Origin: Rhizobiaceae bacterium
Lineage (GTDB): Bacteria > Pseudomonadota > Alphaproteobacteria > Rhizobiales > Rhizobiaceae
Length of the DNA: 64,000 nucleotides
Assembly (NCBI GenBank): GCA_019635795.1
Contig: JAHBYV010000019.1
Location: 1 to 64,000, forward strand
Direction: 5' to 3'
Shown here: positions 35,092-44,957 of the stretch, in pieces
How the letters are laid out: each line of letters opens with the position of its first letter
Position numbering within the stretch: position 1 is the stretch's first letter
The notes under the pieces: generated by a model
Database searches by the model: none
Told to the model about the DNA's origin: nothing
Seen by the model: only the letters and a program-made list of their open reading frames with translations
Program-made: the position numbers and the translations under genes

Positions 35092-35328
35092 TCAAAACGC
35101 CCTGAATGTCACGGTGGTAAAAGTGTCGACGATGCCGTCTATGACCTGAATGCGCTCGTTTACGAAGTGACCAATGTCCACATCATCGTCGACATAGAAT
35201 TTCGCAAGTAGATCGAACTGACCAGCGGTAGAATATATCTCGGAGGCGATCTCGGCCTGTGCAAGATCGTTTGCTACGTCATATGCTCTTCCAAGCGCGC
35301 ATTTGAATTGGACGAAAAATGTCTTCAT
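35092..35328 (-). CDS. Stand-alone Lrp/AsnC ligand-binding-domain protein
   Basis: This 78-residue protein consists only of an AsnC/Lrp-type RAM domain (MKTFFVQFKCALGRAYDVAN, IYSTAGQFDLLAKFYVDDD), without the HTH. Such single-domain proteins form ring-like oligomers and may bind amino acids or regulate partners; the role here is unknown. Confidence 0.75.
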   Translation of the reverse strand: MKTFFVQFKCALGRAYDVANDLAQAEIASEIYSTAGQFDLLAKFYVDDDVDIGHFVNERIQVIDGIVDTFTTVTFRAF

Positions 35329-35385
35329 GGCTCACCTGCCCTGTTCATTAGAATAGTTGCATCAGCTCGACTGTGTTTCAAGCCG

Positions 35386-36516
35386 TCAAACCGGCGACAG
35401 ATCGCCCTTCGCCCATTCCATCGTTATTTCTTGTGCACGCTCCGCGAACCGCCCCTGCTGCACCGCGCCGCGAATGTCTCGCATAAGTGCTTGATAATAG
35501 GCAAGATTCGCCCATGTCAGAAGCATTGAACCCAATGCTTCGCCCGACTTCACCAAATGATGGAGATAGGCCCGGCTGTAATCACGTGCGGCAGGGCAAT
35601 CGCTTTCCTCGTCCAATGGCCGCGGATCATCGGCATGGCGCGCGTTGCGCAGATTGACTTTGCCGCGCCGGGTAAAAGCCAGCCCATGCCTGCCGGATCG
35701 CGTCGGCATAACGCAATCGAACATATCTATTCCCCGGGCAACCGATTTCAGAATGTCGTCTGGCGTTCCGACGCCCATGAGATAGCGCGGCTTCTCTGAT
35801 GGCAAAGCCGGACACGTAGCCTCGAGCATATCCAGCATGACTTCCTGCGGTTCGCCAACGGCAAGCCCACCAACAGCATACCCTTTCAGGTCAAGCGAAG
35901 AGAGCGCCTCCGCCGAGCGTACACGCAGGGCCGCGATGTCGCCGCCTTGAACAATGCCAAACATGGCCTTGCCCGGCTGGTCGCCAAACGCTGTCTTGCA
36001 TCGCTCGGCCCAGCGAAGCGAAAGCTCCATTGCACGCTCGATCTCTTTGGGCTTGGCTGGCAGCGCCACGCATTCATCAAGTTGCATCTGGATATCAGAA
36101 TCCAGCAAGCCTTGTATTTCGATCGATCGCTCCGGCGACATTTGATAGGCCGCGCCATCAATATGGGACCTGAATGTAACGCCCTGTTCTGTCAGCTTTC
36201 GCAATTTTGACAGGGACATAACCTGAAAGCCGCCAGAATCCGTCAATATCGGATATGGCCAGCGCGCGAATTCGTGCAGCCCGCCAAGCCGCGCAACGCG
36301 CTCCGCGCCAGGGCGAAGCATCAGGTGATAAGTATTGCCGAGGATAATGTCCGAGCCGAGTTCGCGCACCTGATCCAGATACATCGCCTTGACGGTGCCG
36401 CCGGTGCCAACGGGCATGAATGCAGGCGTCTGGATTGTGCCGCGGGGCATTGAGATTTCACCGCGCCGCGCCTGCCCATCCGTAGCAATAAGTCGAAACG
36501 AAAATTCAGCGCTCAT
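35386..36516 (-). CDS. tgt: tRNA-guanine(34) transglycosylase, zinc site largely lost
   Basis: This 376-residue enzyme has the nucleophile Asp region [13 protein letters not shown] and the second acidic motif [20 protein letters not shown]. It exchanges guanine-34 for preQ1 in GUN tRNAs, the first tRNA step to queuosine. The C-terminal zinc site of the bacterial enzyme (Cys-X-Cys-X2-Cys, later His) reads [17 protein letters not shown], so only one of three Cys is kept, and the His position in TIHNL reads TWANL. Three of four ligands are missing, which suggests a zinc-independent lineage variant. ATG 36516 is chosen for its AGGGATGG site; the stop of queA overlaps it. Confidence 0.9.
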   Translation of the reverse strand: MSAEFSFRLIATDGQARRGEISMPRGTIQTPAFMPVGTGGTVKAMYLDQVRELGSDIILGNTYHLMLRPGAERVARLGGLHEFARWPYPILTDSGGFQVMSLSKLRKLTEQGVTFRSHIDGAAYQMSPERSIEIQGLLDSDIQMQLDECVALPAKPKEIERAMELSLRWAERCKTAFGDQPGKAMFGIVQGGDIAALRVRSAEALSSLDLKGYAVGGLAVGEPQEVMLDMLEATCPALPSEKPRYLMGVGTPDDILKSVARGIDMFDCVMPTRSGRHGLAFTRRGKVNLRNARHADDPRPLDEESDCPAARDYSRAYLHHLVKSGEALGSMLLTWANLAYYQALMRDIRGAVQQGRFAERAQEITMEWAKGDLSPV

Positions 36517-37588
36517 TACCATCCCTGAAAAGCAGGCTTCCATCGCCATATGAATAGAAACGATAGCCGCTTTCTATCGCGTGCTCATAGGCTGTGCGCA
36601 TTCGCTCCATCCCGGCAAAAGCGCTCACCAGCATGAACAGAGTTGAGCGCGGCAAATGGAAGTTTGTTATGAGCGCATCTGCGGTTTTGAAACGGTATCC
36701 GGGCGTAATGAAAATATCTGTCGACCCCGCCCATTCTGCCAAATTGCCGTCCTCGCGCGCCGCGCTTTCCAGGAGCCGCAGTGATGTCGTTCCCACGGCA
36801 ACGATACGCCTGCCCTCAGCATGTGCCCGATTGAGCTTTTCAGCCACCTCCCCCGAAACACGTCCCGTTTCCGAATGCATGTGGTGGTCGTCCGTGTCAT
36901 CTGCCTTAACCGGAAGGAACGTGCCGGCACCTACGTGCAATGTTACGAAACAGCGCTCAACGCCGCGCGCGTTCAGACGCTCGAACAGATTCTGCGTAAA
37001 GTGCAGCCCCGCGGTCGGCGCTGCGACCGCCCCTTCTTCGTCTGCATAAATCGTTTGATAGTCCGCGCGGTCGCGCACATCTTCGGGTCGCCGCGCGGCA
37101 ATATATGGCGGCAACGGTATGTGACCTACTGTGTGAAGGGCCTCATCCAAAGCAGCGCCGGAAAGTTCGAAATCCAGCCGCACTTCGCCACTCTCGCGCT
37201 TTTCTGCGACGGTCGCGTTCAGCGTTCCCATAAAACAGACATTGCTGTCATGCCCGAACTGCACCCTGTCCCCGACAGCCAGCCGTTTACCGGGTCGCGC
37301 GAAGGCCAACCAGCTATCGGGCGAAAGGCGCATGTGCAACGTGGCATCAATGTGGGCGGTCGCCTCACCGCGATGGCGGACGCCCCGCAACTGCGCGGGA
37401 ATTACCTTTGTGTCGTTGAAAACGAGGACGTCGCCCGGTTCGAGAAATTCGGGCAAGTCTGAGAAAACCGCGTCAAGTGGAGCCTGGCCCGGTTTGGAAA
37501 CCAGCAACCGCGACGCATCGCGCGGCTCAGCCGGCCGTAGGGCGATTCTGTCTTCAGGCAGTTCGAAATCAAACAGGTCGACACGCAT
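36506..37588 (-). CDS. queA: S-adenosylmethionine:tRNA ribosyltransferase-isomerase
   Basis: This 360-residue protein starts [24 protein letters not shown] and shows QueA motifs [21 protein letters not shown] and [20 protein letters not shown] (split). It adds the epoxy-cyclopentane moiety from SAM to preQ1-tRNA, the step after tgt. The start overlaps the stop of the DMT gene (TGATG) and its stop overlaps tgt, so the three are translated together. Confidence 0.93.
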   Translation of the reverse strand: MRVDLFDFELPEDRIALRPAEPRDASRLLVSKPGQAPLDAVFSDLPEFLEPGDVLVFNDTKVIPAQLRGVRHRGEATAHIDATLHMRLSPDSWLAFARPGKRLAVGDRVQFGHDSNVCFMGTLNATVAEKRESGEVRLDFELSGAALDEALHTVGHIPLPPYIAARRPEDVRDRADYQTIYADEEGAVAAPTAGLHFTQNLFERLNARGVERCFVTLHVGAGTFLPVKADDTDDHHMHSETGRVSGEVAEKLNRAHAEGRRIVAVGTTSLRLLESAAREDGNLAEWAGSTDIFITPGYRFKTADALITNFHLPRSTLFMLVSAFAGMERMRTAYEHAIESGYRFYSYGDGSLLFRDGNER

Positions 37589-38040
37589 CAGCCGAAACGC
37601 ACCAACAAGGCACCGATCAGAAGCAATCCGGCACCAGCGAGACGGCCCATCGTCACCTCCCTCACGGCAAGGCCCAATATTCCGAGCCGGTCGAGCATCA
37701 ATCCAGCAATCAATTGCCCGGCAACCAGAAAGGCCATAAGCGAGGCCGCGCCAACGCGCGGTGCAAGCAGGATAGTGGACGTAACAAAAGACGCGCCCAG
37801 CAATCCGCCCGCAATGAACATCCACAGTGGCGGGGCTCGCCAGTTCAACGGCGCCACACTGCCGCTAGCCAGCAGGATCGACGTTACAAGCCCTAAAGCA
37901 ACCGCGCCGACGAAGAAGGAAATGCCGGCAGCAGCTACCGGCATTCCAAGATTTCGGGAGAGTTCTGCGTTAACGGGTGCCTGCACGGCAACGAAGCCGC
38001 CAGCAAGAATTCCCAGCAATGGCCACAGAACGTTTCCCAT
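37588..38040 (-). CDS. DMT-superfamily membrane protein (YdcZ/DUF606 type)
   Basis: This 150-residue protein has about five predicted helices ([41 protein letters not shown]). The size and sequence fit the half-size DUF606 transporters. Its place inside the queuosine operon suggests co-transcription, but no transport role in queuosine metabolism can be claimed. Confidence 0.8.
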   Translation of the reverse strand: MGNVLWPLLGILAGGFVAVQAPVNAELSRNLGMPVAAAGISFFVGAVALGLVTSILLASGSVAPLNWRAPPLWMFIAGGLLGASFVTSTILLAPRVGAASLMAFLVAGQLIAGLMLDRLGILGLAVREVTMGRLAGAGLLLIGALLVRFG

Positions 38041-38047
38041 AGATGCC

Positions 38048-38581
38048 TCAGGCGTCAGCCGCCACCTTTATTGACACGATGCTGTCCGGGTCTTTGACAG
38101 GTTCGCCGCGCTTGATCTTATCGACATTTTCCATGCCGGAAACCACCTGCCCCCAAACCGTATATTGACGATTCAGGAAGCCTGCGTCCTCGAAGCAGAT
38201 GAAAAACTGCGAGTTTGCCGAGTTCGGATTCTGCGCGCGTGCCATGGAGCACGTGCCGCGCCCATGATTCATGTTGGAGAATTCCGCTTTGAGATCCGGC
38301 TTGTCTGAACCGCCCATGCCTGCCCGCGATGGATTAAAGGAAGCCGAGCCCTTTTTGCCAAACTTCACGTCGCCGGTCTGCGCCATGAAACCATCGATAA
38401 CGCGGTGGAACACCACGCCGTCATAAGCGCCTTCGCGCGCCAGTTCCTTGATGCGTGCAACGTGGCCGGGAGCGAGGTCAGGGAACAATTCAATGACAAC
38501 ATTGCCCTGCGTCGTCTCCATCAGGAGAACATTTTCCGGATCGCGTCCTTCAAGCGCGCCTTCGTTGCTAATCTCACTCAT
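38048..38581 (-). CDS. Cyclophilin-type peptidyl-prolyl isomerase, cytoplasmic
   Basis: This 177-residue protein has the cyclophilin core (FHRVIDGFMAQTGDV, MARAQNPNSANSQFFICFED, YTVWGQVVSGMENVDKIKRGEP). Catalytic Arg and Phe of FHRVIDGFM and QFFI are present. No signal peptide is found, in contrast to the adjacent paralogue. Its ATG overlaps the paralogue's stop by four bases. Confidence 0.9.
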   Translation of the reverse strand: MSEISNEGALEGRDPENVLLMETTQGNVVIELFPDLAPGHVARIKELAREGAYDGVVFHRVIDGFMAQTGDVKFGKKGSASFNPSRAGMGGSDKPDLKAEFSNMNHGRGTCSMARAQNPNSANSQFFICFEDAGFLNRQYTVWGQVVSGMENVDKIKRGEPVKDPDSIVSIKVAADA

Positions 38582-39162
38582 TTATCTGCTCCAATTCGTG
38601 CCTTGATGATTCGATCGGGGTCCACAACCGCCCCGTTGTTTGCATCGTCGCCGCGCTTGATCTTGTCAACGACATCCATCCCGCCTTCGACCTCGCCGAC
38701 GATGGTATATTGGCCATCAAGAGGAGGCGCGGGAGAGAACATGATGAAAAATTGAGAGTTTGCCGAATCCGGGTTCTGCGCACGCGCCATGCCAACCGTA
38801 CCACGCACAAAGTGTTCGGATTTAGTGAATTCAGCAGGTAGATCGGCCAAATCCGAGCCGCCCGTTCCAACATTATCCTGATCATAGCCGTCAGCCATAT
38901 CTCCGTAGCGCACATCACCGGTCTGCGCCATGAAGCCGTCAATCACGCGGTGGAAGGCCACATTGTCGTACGCGCCTTCACGCACCAGTGCGCGAATTTG
39001 CTCAACATGCTTCGGGGCCAGATCAGGCCGCAAAGCGATCGTGACGTCTCCATCCTTCAGCGTGAGAACAAGCGTGTTTTCCGGCGAAGCGCTGAATGCC
39101 GCGCCGCCCCACATCATAGCTGCCCCAAGCAGAACCGCGCCTGCCAGTCTTTTAAGCGGCAT
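38578..39162 (-). CDS. Cyclophilin-type peptidyl-prolyl isomerase, periplasmic
   Basis: This 194-residue protein starts MPLKRLAGAVLLGAAMMWGG with a signal peptide ending near AFSA, then a cyclophilin domain (FHRVIDGFMAQTGDVRYG, MARAQNPDSANSQFFIMF). GGAG precedes ATG 39162. It acts as a proline isomerase in the envelope and is a tandem duplicate of the cytoplasmic enzyme next to it. Confidence 0.9.
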   Translation of the reverse strand: MPLKRLAGAVLLGAAMMWGGAAFSASPENTLVLTLKDGDVTIALRPDLAPKHVEQIRALVREGAYDNVAFHRVIDGFMAQTGDVRYGDMADGYDQDNVGTGGSDLADLPAEFTKSEHFVRGTVGMARAQNPDSANSQFFIMFSPAPPLDGQYTIVGEVEGGMDVVDKIKRGDDANNGAVVDPDRIIKARIGADK

Positions 39163-39177
39163 GTGACACTCCAATGT

Positions 39178-39687
39178 CTATTTTGCCTTGCCGGGAAATT
39201 TTGTTTTCAGTGCTTCAACCACCGCGGAAGGCACGAAGGGTTCCACATTGCCTCCCATTGCTGCAATCTGGCGCACCAATGTGGCAGTAATCATGCGGAC
39301 CTGCGGGCTGGCAGGCAGAAAGACGGTCTGCAATCCTTCAGCCATTGCCCTGTTCATGCCGGCCATGCCCATTTCGTAGTCGAGGTCCGTGCCGTCGCGA
39401 AGGCCGCGAATAAGCAAGGTTGCTCCCACCTTGCGAGCCGCATCAACCAACAACCCATCAAATGCAACGACCTTGATACGCTTTGCATCGCTGCCCAGCG
39501 ACGACTCTGCGACACGTTCGATGAGCGCCACTCGTTCATCGAACGAGAAGATAGGCGTCTTGCCGGGGTGAATGCCGATTGCCGCATAGACAGTGTCAGC
39601 GACCGTCAACGCTCCCTGGAGGACATCCAGGTGACCATTGGTCAAAGGATCAAACGATCCAGCATAGATTGCGATGCGCTCTGTCAT
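39178..39687 (-). CDS. coaD: Phosphopantetheine adenylyltransferase
   Basis: This 169-residue protein has the nucleotidyltransferase signature [17 protein letters not shown] with T-x-G-H, then [18 protein letters not shown] and the FLPAS..V motif. It makes dephospho-CoA from 4'-phosphopantetheine and ATP. It is the first gene of the block running down to tgt. Confidence 0.95.
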   Translation of the reverse strand: MTERIAIYAGSFDPLTNGHLDVLQGALTVADTVYAAIGIHPGKTPIFSFDERVALIERVAESSLGSDAKRIKVVAFDGLLVDAARKVGATLLIRGLRDGTDLDYEMGMAGMNRAMAEGLQTVFLPASPQVRMITATLVRQIAAMGGNVEPFVPSAVVEALKTKFPGKAK

Positions 39688-39935
39688 AGCCTCTCCCGAC
39701 TAGCCTACCGATTGCTTTAGTGCGTTTCTACGCATTACGAAAGTGCCGGACTTCCATCCGTGGGATTCTGTTTACCATCCTGCTTGGCGCTTCATTAATG
39801 GCTTTTGGCGCATGGTAAGCGCGGGACAAGAAACCGGACATCCACCGCTTTGGCGAGGTCAGCATGGCTGCCGCGCAACGGGAAGATGCAACCATTTCGT
39901 GGGCTCCCCGTTTCGGGAGGGTGGAGAACAGGGTC

Positions 39936-40070
39936 ATGATGATAACAATTCTGGCAGCAGCAATGACAATTCTGATGCTGATTGCAACAGCGGTCGGCGT
40001 TCACCAGGAAGCAGAGCGCGTACGTCTTAAAGATCGCAGCGACCGCTCCCAGGGGTTCGGCGGTTACTGA
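39936..40070 (+). CDS. Small single-helix membrane protein, tentative
   Basis: The frame from ATG 39936 gives 44 residues: a hydrophobic helix ([20 protein letters not shown]) followed by a charged tail ([17 protein letters not shown]). GGGAGGGTGGAG lies upstream. Its stop region overlaps the gyrA stop by seven bases on the opposite strand. It may be real, but there is no family evidence. Confidence 0.4.
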   Translation: MMITILAAAMTILMLIATAVGVHQEAERVRLKDRSDRSQGFGGY

Positions 40071-42853
40071 TCGACTCCTTTTGCGGAAACGTCCTCAGCA
40101 CTAACCGAATTTGCCGTCGCATCCGCAATCTCTTCATCGCCTTCGCTCTGCGGTTCCGAGATGCGCTCGACTGATACAACCTTTTCATTTGCGGCTGTGT
40201 TGAAGATGGTCACGCCCTTGGTTGCGCGGCTGGCAATACGGATACCATTGACGGGAACCCGAATAACCTGACCGCCGTCTGAGACCAGCATGATCTGGTC
40301 GTCGTCGCCTACAGGGAAACTTGCGACCAACCTGCCAATTTCTGCCGCCTTGGAAACGTCCGTCGCGCGTATGCCTTTGCCACCGCGATTGGTGAGGCGG
40401 AAATCGTACGACGACGAACGCTTGCCGTAGCCATATTCCGTGACCGTCAAGACAAACTGCTCGTGCTCCTTGAGGTAGGAATACCTTTCGTCGGATAGCT
40501 CCGCATCCTCGCTCACCTCCTCATTGGTGAGGGCAATATCGTCCTCATCAGCGCCCGAAACACGGCGTTCATTGACCGCGCGCTTGAGATAGGCAGCCCG
40601 TTCAGCCGCATCCGCTTCTACATGCTCCAGAATAGCCATTGAAATGGCCTTTTCTGACTCACCCAGCAAGATGCCGCGCACGCCATTGGACCCACGGCTC
40701 TGGAACACGCGAACATCGCTGACGCGGAACCTGATGCACTGACCATTGCTGGCAGTCAGCAATACATCGTCCTTTTCAGAACAGGTTTCCACGGCAAGGA
40801 TGGCGTCGCCTTCCTCTTCGAACTTCATCGCAATCTTGCCGTTGCGATTCACCTGCACGAAGTCAGAAAGCTTGTTGCGGCGCACCGTGCCCCGCGTTGT
40901 AGCGAACATGACATCGAGTTCGCCCCACTGCGTTTCATCCTCAGGCAGCGGCATGATGGCCGTAATCGTGTCGCCACTTTCGATCGGCAACAGGTTGATC
41001 AACGCCTTGCCGCGCGATTGCGGAGTGCCGATTGGCAGGCGCCAAACCTTTTCCTTATAGACGATCCCGCGAGAGGAGAAGAACAGAACAGGTGTATGGG
41101 TATTGGCCACAAACAGGCGAGATACGAAATCCGTATCCTTTGTAGACATGCCCGAGCGGCCTTTGCCGCCCCGCGCCTGTGCTCTGTAGATGGAAAGCGG
41201 AACCCGTTTGATATAGCCTTCATGCGTTACCGTGACGACCATGTCCTCACGCGCAATCAGGTCTTCATCTTCCATATCAGCGCCGGCATCGGTGATTTCA
41301 CTGCGGCGCGGCGTGCCGAATTCATCGCGCACTGCCTCGAGCTCTGCCCGGACGATTGACTGAATCCGGGCTCTTGACGCCAGAATATCCAAATAGTCCC
41401 GGATTTCGGCTCCGATCTTGTTCAGTTCATCCGCAATCTCGTCGCGGCCAAGCGCTGTAAGTCGCTGCAAACGCAACTCGAGAATTGCCCGCGCCTGCTC
41501 TTCGGACAGGTTATAGGTCCCATCCTCATTGAGGCGGTGACGAGGATCGTCAATCAAGAGGATGAGTGCTTCGACATCGGCTGCCGGCCAGCGACGTGTC
41601 ATCAACTGTTCACGCGCAGTTTGCGGGTCTGGCGCATTGCGGATCAGCTTTATGACTTCATCGATATTAGCGACCGCAATGGCGAGGCCAACAAGGACGT
41701 GAGCCCGTTCACGCGCCTTGCGCAGAAGATACTTCGTCCGTCTGCTGACCACCTCTTCCCGGAAAGCCACGAAGGCCTTGAGAAGGTCAATCAGCGTCAT
41801 AACCTCTGGTTTTCCGCCATTCAGCGCGACCATATTGGCGCCGAAAGATGTTTGCAGCGGAGTGTAGCGATAAAGCTGATTCAAGACGACGTCAGCAACG
41901 GCATCTTTCTTGAGCTCGACGACCACGCGATAGCCTTGGCGGTCGCTCTCATCGCGAATGTCGGAAATGCCCTCAATGCGCTTGTCACGCACGAGTTCAG
42001 CCATTTTCTCAATCATCGCAGCCTTGTTCACCTGATAGGGAATCTCGGTTACGACAATTGCCTCGCGATCATTGCGCATCGGCTCGATATGAACCTTGCC
42101 GCGCATCTGGATCGAACCGCGACCGGTAGAAAACGCATTATATATTCCCGACCTGCCAAGTATCAGGCCGCCCGTCGGAAAATCAGGCCCCGGTATGATC
42201 TCCATCAGCTCCGGCAATTCCATTGCCGGATTTTCCATAATTGCGATCGCGCCGTTACATACTTCTATCAAGTTATGCGGTGGTATGTTTGTCGCCATGC
42301 CGACAGCAATGCCGCCCGACCCGTTCACCAAAAGGTGCGGGAATCGCGCAGGAAGCACCTTCGGCTCTTGCTCTGCGCCATCATAATTGTCCTGAAAGTC
42401 TACCGTGTCCTTGTCGATATCTTCCAGAAGCTCGTGCGCAACTTTGGTCAAGCGCGATTCAGTATAACGCATTGCAGCGGGCGGGTCGGCATCGATCGAG
42501 CCGAAATTGCCCTGCCCGTCGATGAGCGGCACGCGCATGGACCAATCCTGCGCCATGCGAACCAGCGCATCATAAATGGAAGCGTCGCCGTGCGGGTGAT
42601 ACTTACCCATGACATCGCCGATGATACGCGACGATTTAACGTGCTTGCGGTTCCAGTGATATCCGCCTTCCTGCATCGCGTACAGAATGCGGCGATGAAC
42701 GGGTTTCAGGCCGTCACGCGCATCGGGCAGCGCGCGGCTCACGATCACGCTCATTGCGTAATCGAGATAGGAACGCTGCATCTCCTCGATAATGGAGATC
42801 GGCTCTATGCCTTCCGGGCTCTCCGGCCCGCCTGTCGTGTTTTGGTCGGTCAA
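40064..42853 (-). CDS. gyrA: DNA gyrase subunit A
   Basis: This 929-residue protein has the type IIA topoisomerase breakage domain with catalytic Tyr in [11 protein letters not shown], and the C-terminal beta-pinwheel with the GyrA box [10 protein letters not shown]. The quinolone-determining segment [15 protein letters not shown] carries Ala91 where E. coli has Ser83, and keeps Asp95 (E. coli Asp87). Ala at this position is usual in rhizobial relatives and is linked to lower intrinsic quinolone sensitivity. The acidic insert and long tail make it slightly longer than E. coli GyrA. Confidence 0.96.
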   Translation of the reverse strand: MTDQNTTGGPESPEGIEPISIIEEMQRSYLDYAMSVIVSRALPDARDGLKPVHRRILYAMQEGGYHWNRKHVKSSRIIGDVMGKYHPHGDASIYDALVRMAQDWSMRVPLIDGQGNFGSIDADPPAAMRYTESRLTKVAHELLEDIDKDTVDFQDNYDGAEQEPKVLPARFPHLLVNGSGGIAVGMATNIPPHNLIEVCNGAIAIMENPAMELPELMEIIPGPDFPTGGLILGRSGIYNAFSTGRGSIQMRGKVHIEPMRNDREAIVVTEIPYQVNKAAMIEKMAELVRDKRIEGISDIRDESDRQGYRVVVELKKDAVADVVLNQLYRYTPLQTSFGANMVALNGGKPEVMTLIDLLKAFVAFREEVVSRRTKYLLRKARERAHVLVGLAIAVANIDEVIKLIRNAPDPQTAREQLMTRRWPAADVEALILLIDDPRHRLNEDGTYNLSEEQARAILELRLQRLTALGRDEIADELNKIGAEIRDYLDILASRARIQSIVRAELEAVRDEFGTPRRSEITDAGADMEDEDLIAREDMVVTVTHEGYIKRVPLSIYRAQARGGKGRSGMSTKDTDFVSRLFVANTHTPVLFFSSRGIVYKEKVWRLPIGTPQSRGKALINLLPIESGDTITAIMPLPEDETQWGELDVMFATTRGTVRRNKLSDFVQVNRNGKIAMKFEEEGDAILAVETCSEKDDVLLTASNGQCIRFRVSDVRVFQSRGSNGVRGILLGESEKAISMAILEHVEADAAERAAYLKRAVNERRVSGADEDDIALTNEEVSEDAELSDERYSYLKEHEQFVLTVTEYGYGKRSSSYDFRLTNRGGKGIRATDVSKAAEIGRLVASFPVGDDDQIMLVSDGGQVIRVPVNGIRIASRATKGVTIFNTAANEKVVSVERISEPQSEGDEEIADATANSVSAEDVSAKGVDQ

Positions 42854-43114
42854 AGCGCATCACAATAAATGGGAATCATTGGCTTCTTATATAGGAAAGC
42901 TCCCTGAAATTCCAAACTTACAGGCACATTATCCAGCGTTGTTTTCACATTCCAAATCAATATGTTGACGCATGGCTTAAATAATTTCTTCACTTACCGC
43001 CAGTCATTCCGGTGAAATTGACGATCCGGAGCACGGCCACAAATATAAGCAAGCGCTGTTTTCGCTTGTTGAAATGTGGTGCACACTATAGCTACGGCGG
43101 GAGAGGAACCATCA

Positions 43115-43753
43115 ATGCCGAGCTACGACATTTTGCTGAATGCTTTTGCGACGATCCTTGTCACGATCGATCCGCCCGGCCTTGCGCCGCTCTATCTGGC
43201 TGTCACGCGCGGTATGAATGCTGAGCAAAGGCGTAGTGCGTCCATTAGAGCGTCAGTGATCGCGTTTTTCATCCTCGCAATGTTCTCGCTCGTGGGAAGC
43301 GCGGTTCTATCTGTTCTGGGCATCACGCTTCCCGCGTTTCGTGTCGCCGGTGGAATGCTACTGTTCTTCATTGCGTTCGAGATGGTTTTCGAGAAGCGAA
43401 ACGACCGCAAGGAAAAGACTGCAGAAACCGCTATCACCAAGGACCACGTCCAGAATGTCGCCGCATTCCCGCTCGCTATTCCGCTGATAGCCGGACCCGG
43501 CGCAATTTCTGCCGTGGTTTTGCATTCCGGCCGCCTTCCAGGTGCAGTCGGCCAGACATCGCTTGTGGCAATCATCCTTCTTTGCAGCCTTATCACCTAC
43601 CTTGTCTTCGTTCTGGCGCAGCGTATCGACAGGCTGCTTGGCGAAACCGGAAGGTCTATTCTCACGAGGCTGCTAGGCGTTATTCTGGCCGCACTTGCGG
43701 TTCAGTTCGTGGCGGACGGCATCCGCGCCCTTATGGGCGCGCACGGGGTTTAG
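43115..43753 (+). CDS. MarC-family integral membrane protein
   Basis: This 212-residue membrane protein has six predicted helices; it starts [29 protein letters not shown]. Two inverted repeats with the G-P-x-[10 protein letters not shown] and [13 protein letters not shown] motifs define the MarC/UPF0056 family. GGAGAGGAA lies upstream of ATG 43115. The function is unsettled despite the historical link with multiple antibiotic resistance. The stop overlaps that of the convergent ssb by three bases. Confidence 0.88.
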   Translation: MPSYDILLNAFATILVTIDPPGLAPLYLAVTRGMNAEQRRSASIRASVIAFFILAMFSLVGSAVLSVLGITLPAFRVAGGMLLFFIAFEMVFEKRNDRKEKTAETAITKDHVQNVAAFPLAIPLIAGPGAISAVVLHSGRLPGAVGQTSLVAIILLCSLITYLVFVLAQRIDRLLGETGRSILTRLLGVILAALAVQFVADGIRALMGAHGV

Positions 43754-44259
43754 AACGGGATATCGTCATCCAGATCGCGCGAGAAATTACCGCGATTGGC
43801 ATTTCCACCGCCGCCGCGGCCATAATCGTCAGCGGGAGCAGATTGCCCGAAATCTGAACGCCCTGCTCCGCCAGATCCGCCGCCGTAACCGACCTGGCCA
43901 CCTTCCCCACGCGCGTCGAGCATCTGAAGCTCACCGCGGAACTTTTGCAGCACGATCTCGGTGGTATATCGATCCTGACCTTGCTGATCCTGCCACTTAC
44001 GTGTCTGGAGCTGGCCCTCAATATAAACCTTCATGCCCTTCTTCAGATATTGCTCGGCAACCTTGGCAAGGTTGTCGTTGAAAATAACAACGCTATGCCA
44101 TTCTGTCTTCTCACGACGCTCGCCGGAGTTCTTGTCGCGCCAGCTCTCCGAAGTCGCAATGCGCAGATTCACGACCGGATCACCGGAGTTCAACCGGCGA
44201 ATCTCAGGATCCGCACCCAAATTCCCTACCAGGATCACTTTGTTGACGCTTCCGGCCAT
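43750..44259 (-). CDS. ssb: Single-stranded DNA-binding protein
   Basis: This 169-residue protein starts [22 protein letters not shown] and has the OB-fold, then a Gly-rich linker and the conserved acidic tip DLDDDIPF that binds partner proteins. ATG 44259 is used; a GTG directly before it is possible. A LexA box lies about 100 bases upstream, so it is likely part of the SOS response. It converges with marC. Confidence 0.95.
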   Translation of the reverse strand: MAGSVNKVILVGNLGADPEIRRLNSGDPVVNLRIATSESWRDKNSGERREKTEWHSVVIFNDNLAKVAEQYLKKGMKVYIEGQLQTRKWQDQQGQDRYTTEIVLQKFRGELQMLDARGEGGQVGYGGGSGGAGRSDFGQSAPADDYGRGGGGNANRGNFSRDLDDDIPF

Positions 44260-44361
44260 CACGCTGCTCCTACGCTTGTCCTAACAAGGTTCCTCATACA
44301 CTAAATCCGATGGCATGCAGGCTTTTGGATCGGTTGTTGGCCGCTATCCACAGACAAGTTT

Positions 44362-44376
44362 GTTCTTATTTTGTTC
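44362..44376. promoter_or_regulatory. LexA (SOS) box upstream of ssb
   Basis: GTTC-TTATTTT-GTTC at 44362-44376 matches the alphaproteobacterial LexA consensus GTTC-N7-GTTC exactly. It lies about 100 bases upstream of the ssb start on the minus strand. Confidence 0.7.
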
Positions 44377-44414
44377 GATTTTGACTGTCAATCTGTTTGT
44401 GTCGGCCAAATGAA

Positions 44415-44447
44415 AAAGAGCCCGGCGCTATGCGCACGTGGCTCTTT
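44415..44447. terminator. Hairpin with AAAGAGCC/GGCTCTTT stem, possible bidirectional terminator
   Basis: An 8-bp stem AAAGAGCC (44415-44422) with GGCTCTTT (44440-44447) has an inner GCGC pairing and short A and T flanks. It lies between the two divergent genes ssb and uvrA, with no gene needing termination directly next to it. It may end a transcript from the structured stretch at 44.54-44.64 kb. Confidence 0.45.
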
Positions 44448-44540
44448 CTAAATGGATATTTCCATTACTGAGCGAACATACTCGCTCACAATTCGTGGCG
44501 CTCGCGGAATAACCCGCTGCCCGACTGCAGTCTCTGATTC

Positions 44541-44640
44541 TTAGGTGAATAACGACTGGCGAAATAGTTGCTTGATGCAACCTTATTCACGCCTGTCGTG
44601 GCTCCACGGTTGCATGGAGCCATACGGGACTGTCAGGTGG
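44541..44640 (+). other. Structured non-coding stretch between ssb and uvrA, candidate small RNA
   Basis: Two stable stem-loops lie within 100 bases. GTGAATAA (44545-44552) pairs with TTATTCAC (44583-44590) around an inner GTTGC/GCAAC hairpin. TGGCTCCA (44599-44606) pairs with TGGAGCCA (44615-44622), inside a CCTG/CAGG pairing (44592-44595 with 44634-44637). No coding frame is convincing in this nearly 700-base gap (44260-44957). I do not recognise an RNA family. Confidence 0.35.
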
Positions 44641-44817
44641 GGTCATAGCCTCGCTCCTTCTCCCTCACTCCGGGATAACCGCGATCTGCGCGCGAATGCG
44701 TCTTCCGATCAACGATTGAGCAGATTTTGATCCTCAGTCGCTGTATCGTCAAGAACATTTCCCGCGCTATCAAAAAATGTGATCAGAACTCTACTGACAA
44801 GTCGATGTCAGGAATAT

Positions 44818-44832
44818 GTTCGATATTTGTTC
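44818..44832. promoter_or_regulatory. LexA (SOS) box upstream of uvrA
   Basis: GTTC-GATATTT-GTTC at 44818-44832 is a perfect GTTC-N7-GTTC repeat, about 125 bases before the uvrA start. With the one before ssb it makes a divergent SOS region. Confidence 0.75.
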
Positions 44833-44957
44833 TTTTTGCTTGCGGACGCGATATAAAGGCGATTAGAGAGGCGTGCTTCGTTTTTTTGAAACGCGCCCCA
44901 TATACAAGGTGACCGGTTCGCCGGTCGATCTTCAACCGGACAATACGGCAGAGCGGC

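Noticed and set aside
41537-42868. Long rightward frame (443 codons) opposite gyrA
   Set aside because: It lies fully antisense to gyrA, with no ribosome site or family motif; long antisense frames are common opposite GC-rich genes.
44545-44912. Short rightward frames in the ssb-uvrA gap
   Set aside because: They cross the hairpins and the LexA box and have no ribosome site.
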